Shown here one piece after another: positions 62,728 through 64,000 of a stretch of 64,000 nt of DNA. A model generated the notes under the pieces. It ran no database searches, had not been told where the DNA came from, and worked only from the letters and a program-made list of their open reading frames with translations. Location of the stretch: positions 124,001-188,000 of the forward strand of contig CANMND010000003.1 in assembly GCA_947499155.1 (NCBI GenBank), in the 5' to 3' direction. Positions within the stretch are counted from its first letter, which is position 1, and every line of letters begins with the position of its first letter. Both the position numbers and the translations under genes were made by a program. Origin of the DNA: an uncultured Sphingomonadales bacterium. Lineage in GTDB: Bacteria; Pseudomonadota; Alphaproteobacteria; Sphingomonadales; Rhodothalassiaceae.

Positions 62728-64000
62728 CTACTCCTTGTCCTCTCCGGGTGACTCGGCCTCAGCTTTTTCTGCTTCTTCTGCCGCATCGACCATCGCGCGT
62801 ACATCGGCCAACAGGGCCTGCGCATCATAAACAACGCCATCCTTGATCACATGACGAATGGCAGACACCTGCTTTATGGCGCCTGTTTCGTCATCAAGCC
62901 GCATGTGACCTGTGCCGTAGAGGACCTTGAAGTTTGCCAGCGGATTTTCACTGACCAGCACCATATCAGCCAGTTTGCCCGGCTCGATACTGCCAAGGTC
63001 AGCCGCACGCCCGATCAGTTCTGCGCCGTTAAGTGTTGCAGCGCTGACAACTTCAAGCGGGTGAAAGCCTGCCTCTTGCAGCAGTTCCAACTCGCGAATA
63101 AAGCCAAAACCAAACAATTTGTAGATAAAGCCTGAATCGCTCCCTGCCGTTACCCGGCCGCCACGATTTTTATACTCATTGATAAAAGACATCCAGATAC
63201 GGAATGTCTCTTTCCAGGCGATTTCATCGGCTGTAGTCCAGTCGAAATGATAGCTGCCATGGGCCACACGATTAGGCTCAAAGAAGCGCTTTATTCCCGG
63301 CAGGCTGTAATCCTTGTGCCAGTCCGCATTGCGCTCCCGCATCACATCACGATTGGCCTCATAGATGGTGAAGGTCGGCGACAAGGTGAAATCCCGCGCG
63401 ATCAGTTCTTCCATCACCGCGTTCCAGCGCTCTGACCCACGAGGTGCCGCCTGTTGCCACAAGCGTCCGGCCTCGCCGAAACGGTGCTGTTCATCATTGT
63501 AGTTATAATCTGCCGGATAGTGCTGTACCTGCCGGTCCGTAAATAACGCTTCCGGCAGGCCGTACCAGTGCTCCATGGAATCAAGACCCATACGGGCACT
63601 GTCAATCACATTGACCCGGGTGACAGCGGTTTGGGCATGGTGAAATGCCGTCTTCATGCCCAGCTTTTTTGCTTCATCAATGGCGGCAGCAATAATCTCA
63701 GGTGGCGCACCGAAAAACTTCAGGCCATCGGCCCCTTTCCGACGGACTGCACGGACCCATTTGCGTGCCTCATCGGTTTCGGTGAAGTGACCCGGAAAAG
63801 CCACATGCACGACCAGCCTCGGCGCAGTGACAGCATTTGTGGCGCTACGCTTTTTATGATCAACAGTCCAATCCAGCCCCAGACCCGAACCAAGCTCCCG
63901 CGCTGTCGTCACCCCATGGGCAAGCCACAGTTTAAAAACATAGTCAGGTGAGGGAATTGGCCCTGTCAGCCCCTGAAGCATATTGGCAATATGAGTATGG
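62728..64000 (-). CDS. Amidohydrolase-family protein (5' end outside window)
   Basis: The frame enters from the right edge and encodes at least 417 residues. Metal-dependent hydrolase features: AFHHAQTAVTRVNVIDSARM with a metal-ligand His, TAGSDSGFIYKLFGFGFIRE with the conserved Asp, and AADLGSIEPGKLADMVLVSE, the signature of cytosolic amidohydrolases (imidazolonepropionase/prolidase-like). The first His-x-His motif would lie in the missing N-terminus. The Glu-rich C-terminal tail is unusual. Substrate unknown. Confidence 0.88.
   Translation of the reverse strand, partial: HTHIANMLQGLTGPIPSPDYVFKLWLAHGVTTARELGSGLGLDWTVDHKKRSATNAVTAPRLVVHVAFPGHFTETDEARKWVRAVRRKGADGLKFFGAPPEIIAAAIDEAKKLGMKTAFHHAQTAVTRVNVIDSARMGLDSMEHWYGLPEALFTDRQVQHYPADYNYNDEQHRFGEAGRLWQQAAPRGSERWNAVMEELIARDFTLSPTFTIYEANRDVMRERNADWHKDYSLPGIKRFFEPNRVAHGSYHFDWTTADEIAWKETFRIWMSFINEYKNRGGRVTAGSDSGFIYKLFGFGFIRELELLQEAGFHPLEVVSAATLNGAELIGRAADLGSIEPGKLADMVLVSENPLANFKVLYGTGHMRLDDETGAIKQVSAIRHVIKDGVVYDAQALLADVRAMVDAAEEAEKAEAESPGEDKE

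Overview
The window is a chromosomal segment of an alphaproteobacterium. The evidence is a gene-transfer-agent (GTA) type head-tail cluster in the canonical order, a CheY/CheZ pair, a TipF-like EAL protein, the alphaproteobacterial families DUF6456, DUF6127, DUF2793 and DUF1499, and dnaN-recF-gyrB together as is usual near an origin. I cannot fix the genus; a lineage outside Rhodobacterales (Kordiimonadales/Iodidimonadales-like) is only a guess.

Layout. 1-12.8 kb is ordinary housekeeping and signalling: ileS (runs off the left edge), ribF, cheY/cheZ, a HAD hydrolase, a degenerate EAL protein, a PAS-type histidine kinase, an AsmA-like protein, an SCP2 protein, a DUF1499 protein, a small secreted protein and an OmpA-type outer-membrane protein. 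13.0-36.5 kb is a GTA-like cluster read on the minus strand: small and large terminase, portal, DUF6127, prohead protease, capsid, connector and tail genes, tape measure, gp12, gp13, NlpC/P60, gp15 and DUF2793. No integrase, replication or lysis gene was seen. Two plus-strand genes are wedged into it (34288-34683 and 16268-17170), and between portal and prohead protease lies a 6 kb accessory insertion.

That insertion is the most interesting part of the window. The portal protein carries, after its HK97-type portal domain, a MuF/SPP1-gp7-like motif and then a unique C-terminal domain resembling a SleB-type cell-wall hydrolase. Its stop codon overlaps the start of a small secreted protein that fits an immunity protein. 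Downstream is a second, N-terminally truncated portal copy sharing a 599-bp near-identical repeat but ending in a different C-terminal domain, followed by duplicated and partly decayed genes for lipoproteins and LprI-like (lysozyme-inhibitor-like) secreted proteins. This is the architecture of a polymorphic toxin with orphan toxin/immunity cassettes, here built on a GTA portal.

36.8-39.6 kb holds a DUF6456 protein, an XRE/S24-type regulator and an acyl-CoA dehydrogenase. 39.8-43.1 kb is a small island with a thymidylate-synthase homologue whose base-recognising Asn is replaced by Asp (suggesting dCMP use), overlapping a protein of the alpha-glutamyl/putrescinyl thymine pyrophosphorylase type, and facing a HigB-like toxin with an XRE-ImmA antitoxin.

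43.7-54.2 kb is a bacteriocin (class II microcin-like) locus: a C39-peptidase ABC exporter, a HlyD adaptor, four double-glycine-type precursor genes and about ten small membrane proteins, several probably immunity proteins. Three precursors share an upstream module with a palindrome and a poly-G tract lying between a TTGACA-like -35 and a possible -10, which suggests phase-variable promoters. Decayed HlyD and immunity fragments show that the locus grew by tandem duplication. 54.3-64 kb returns to core genes: a nucleoside deaminase, a J-domain protein, a PBP1A-type penicillin-binding protein, gyrB, recF, dnaN and an amidohydrolase cut by the right edge. No tRNA, rRNA or CRISPR array was recognised.
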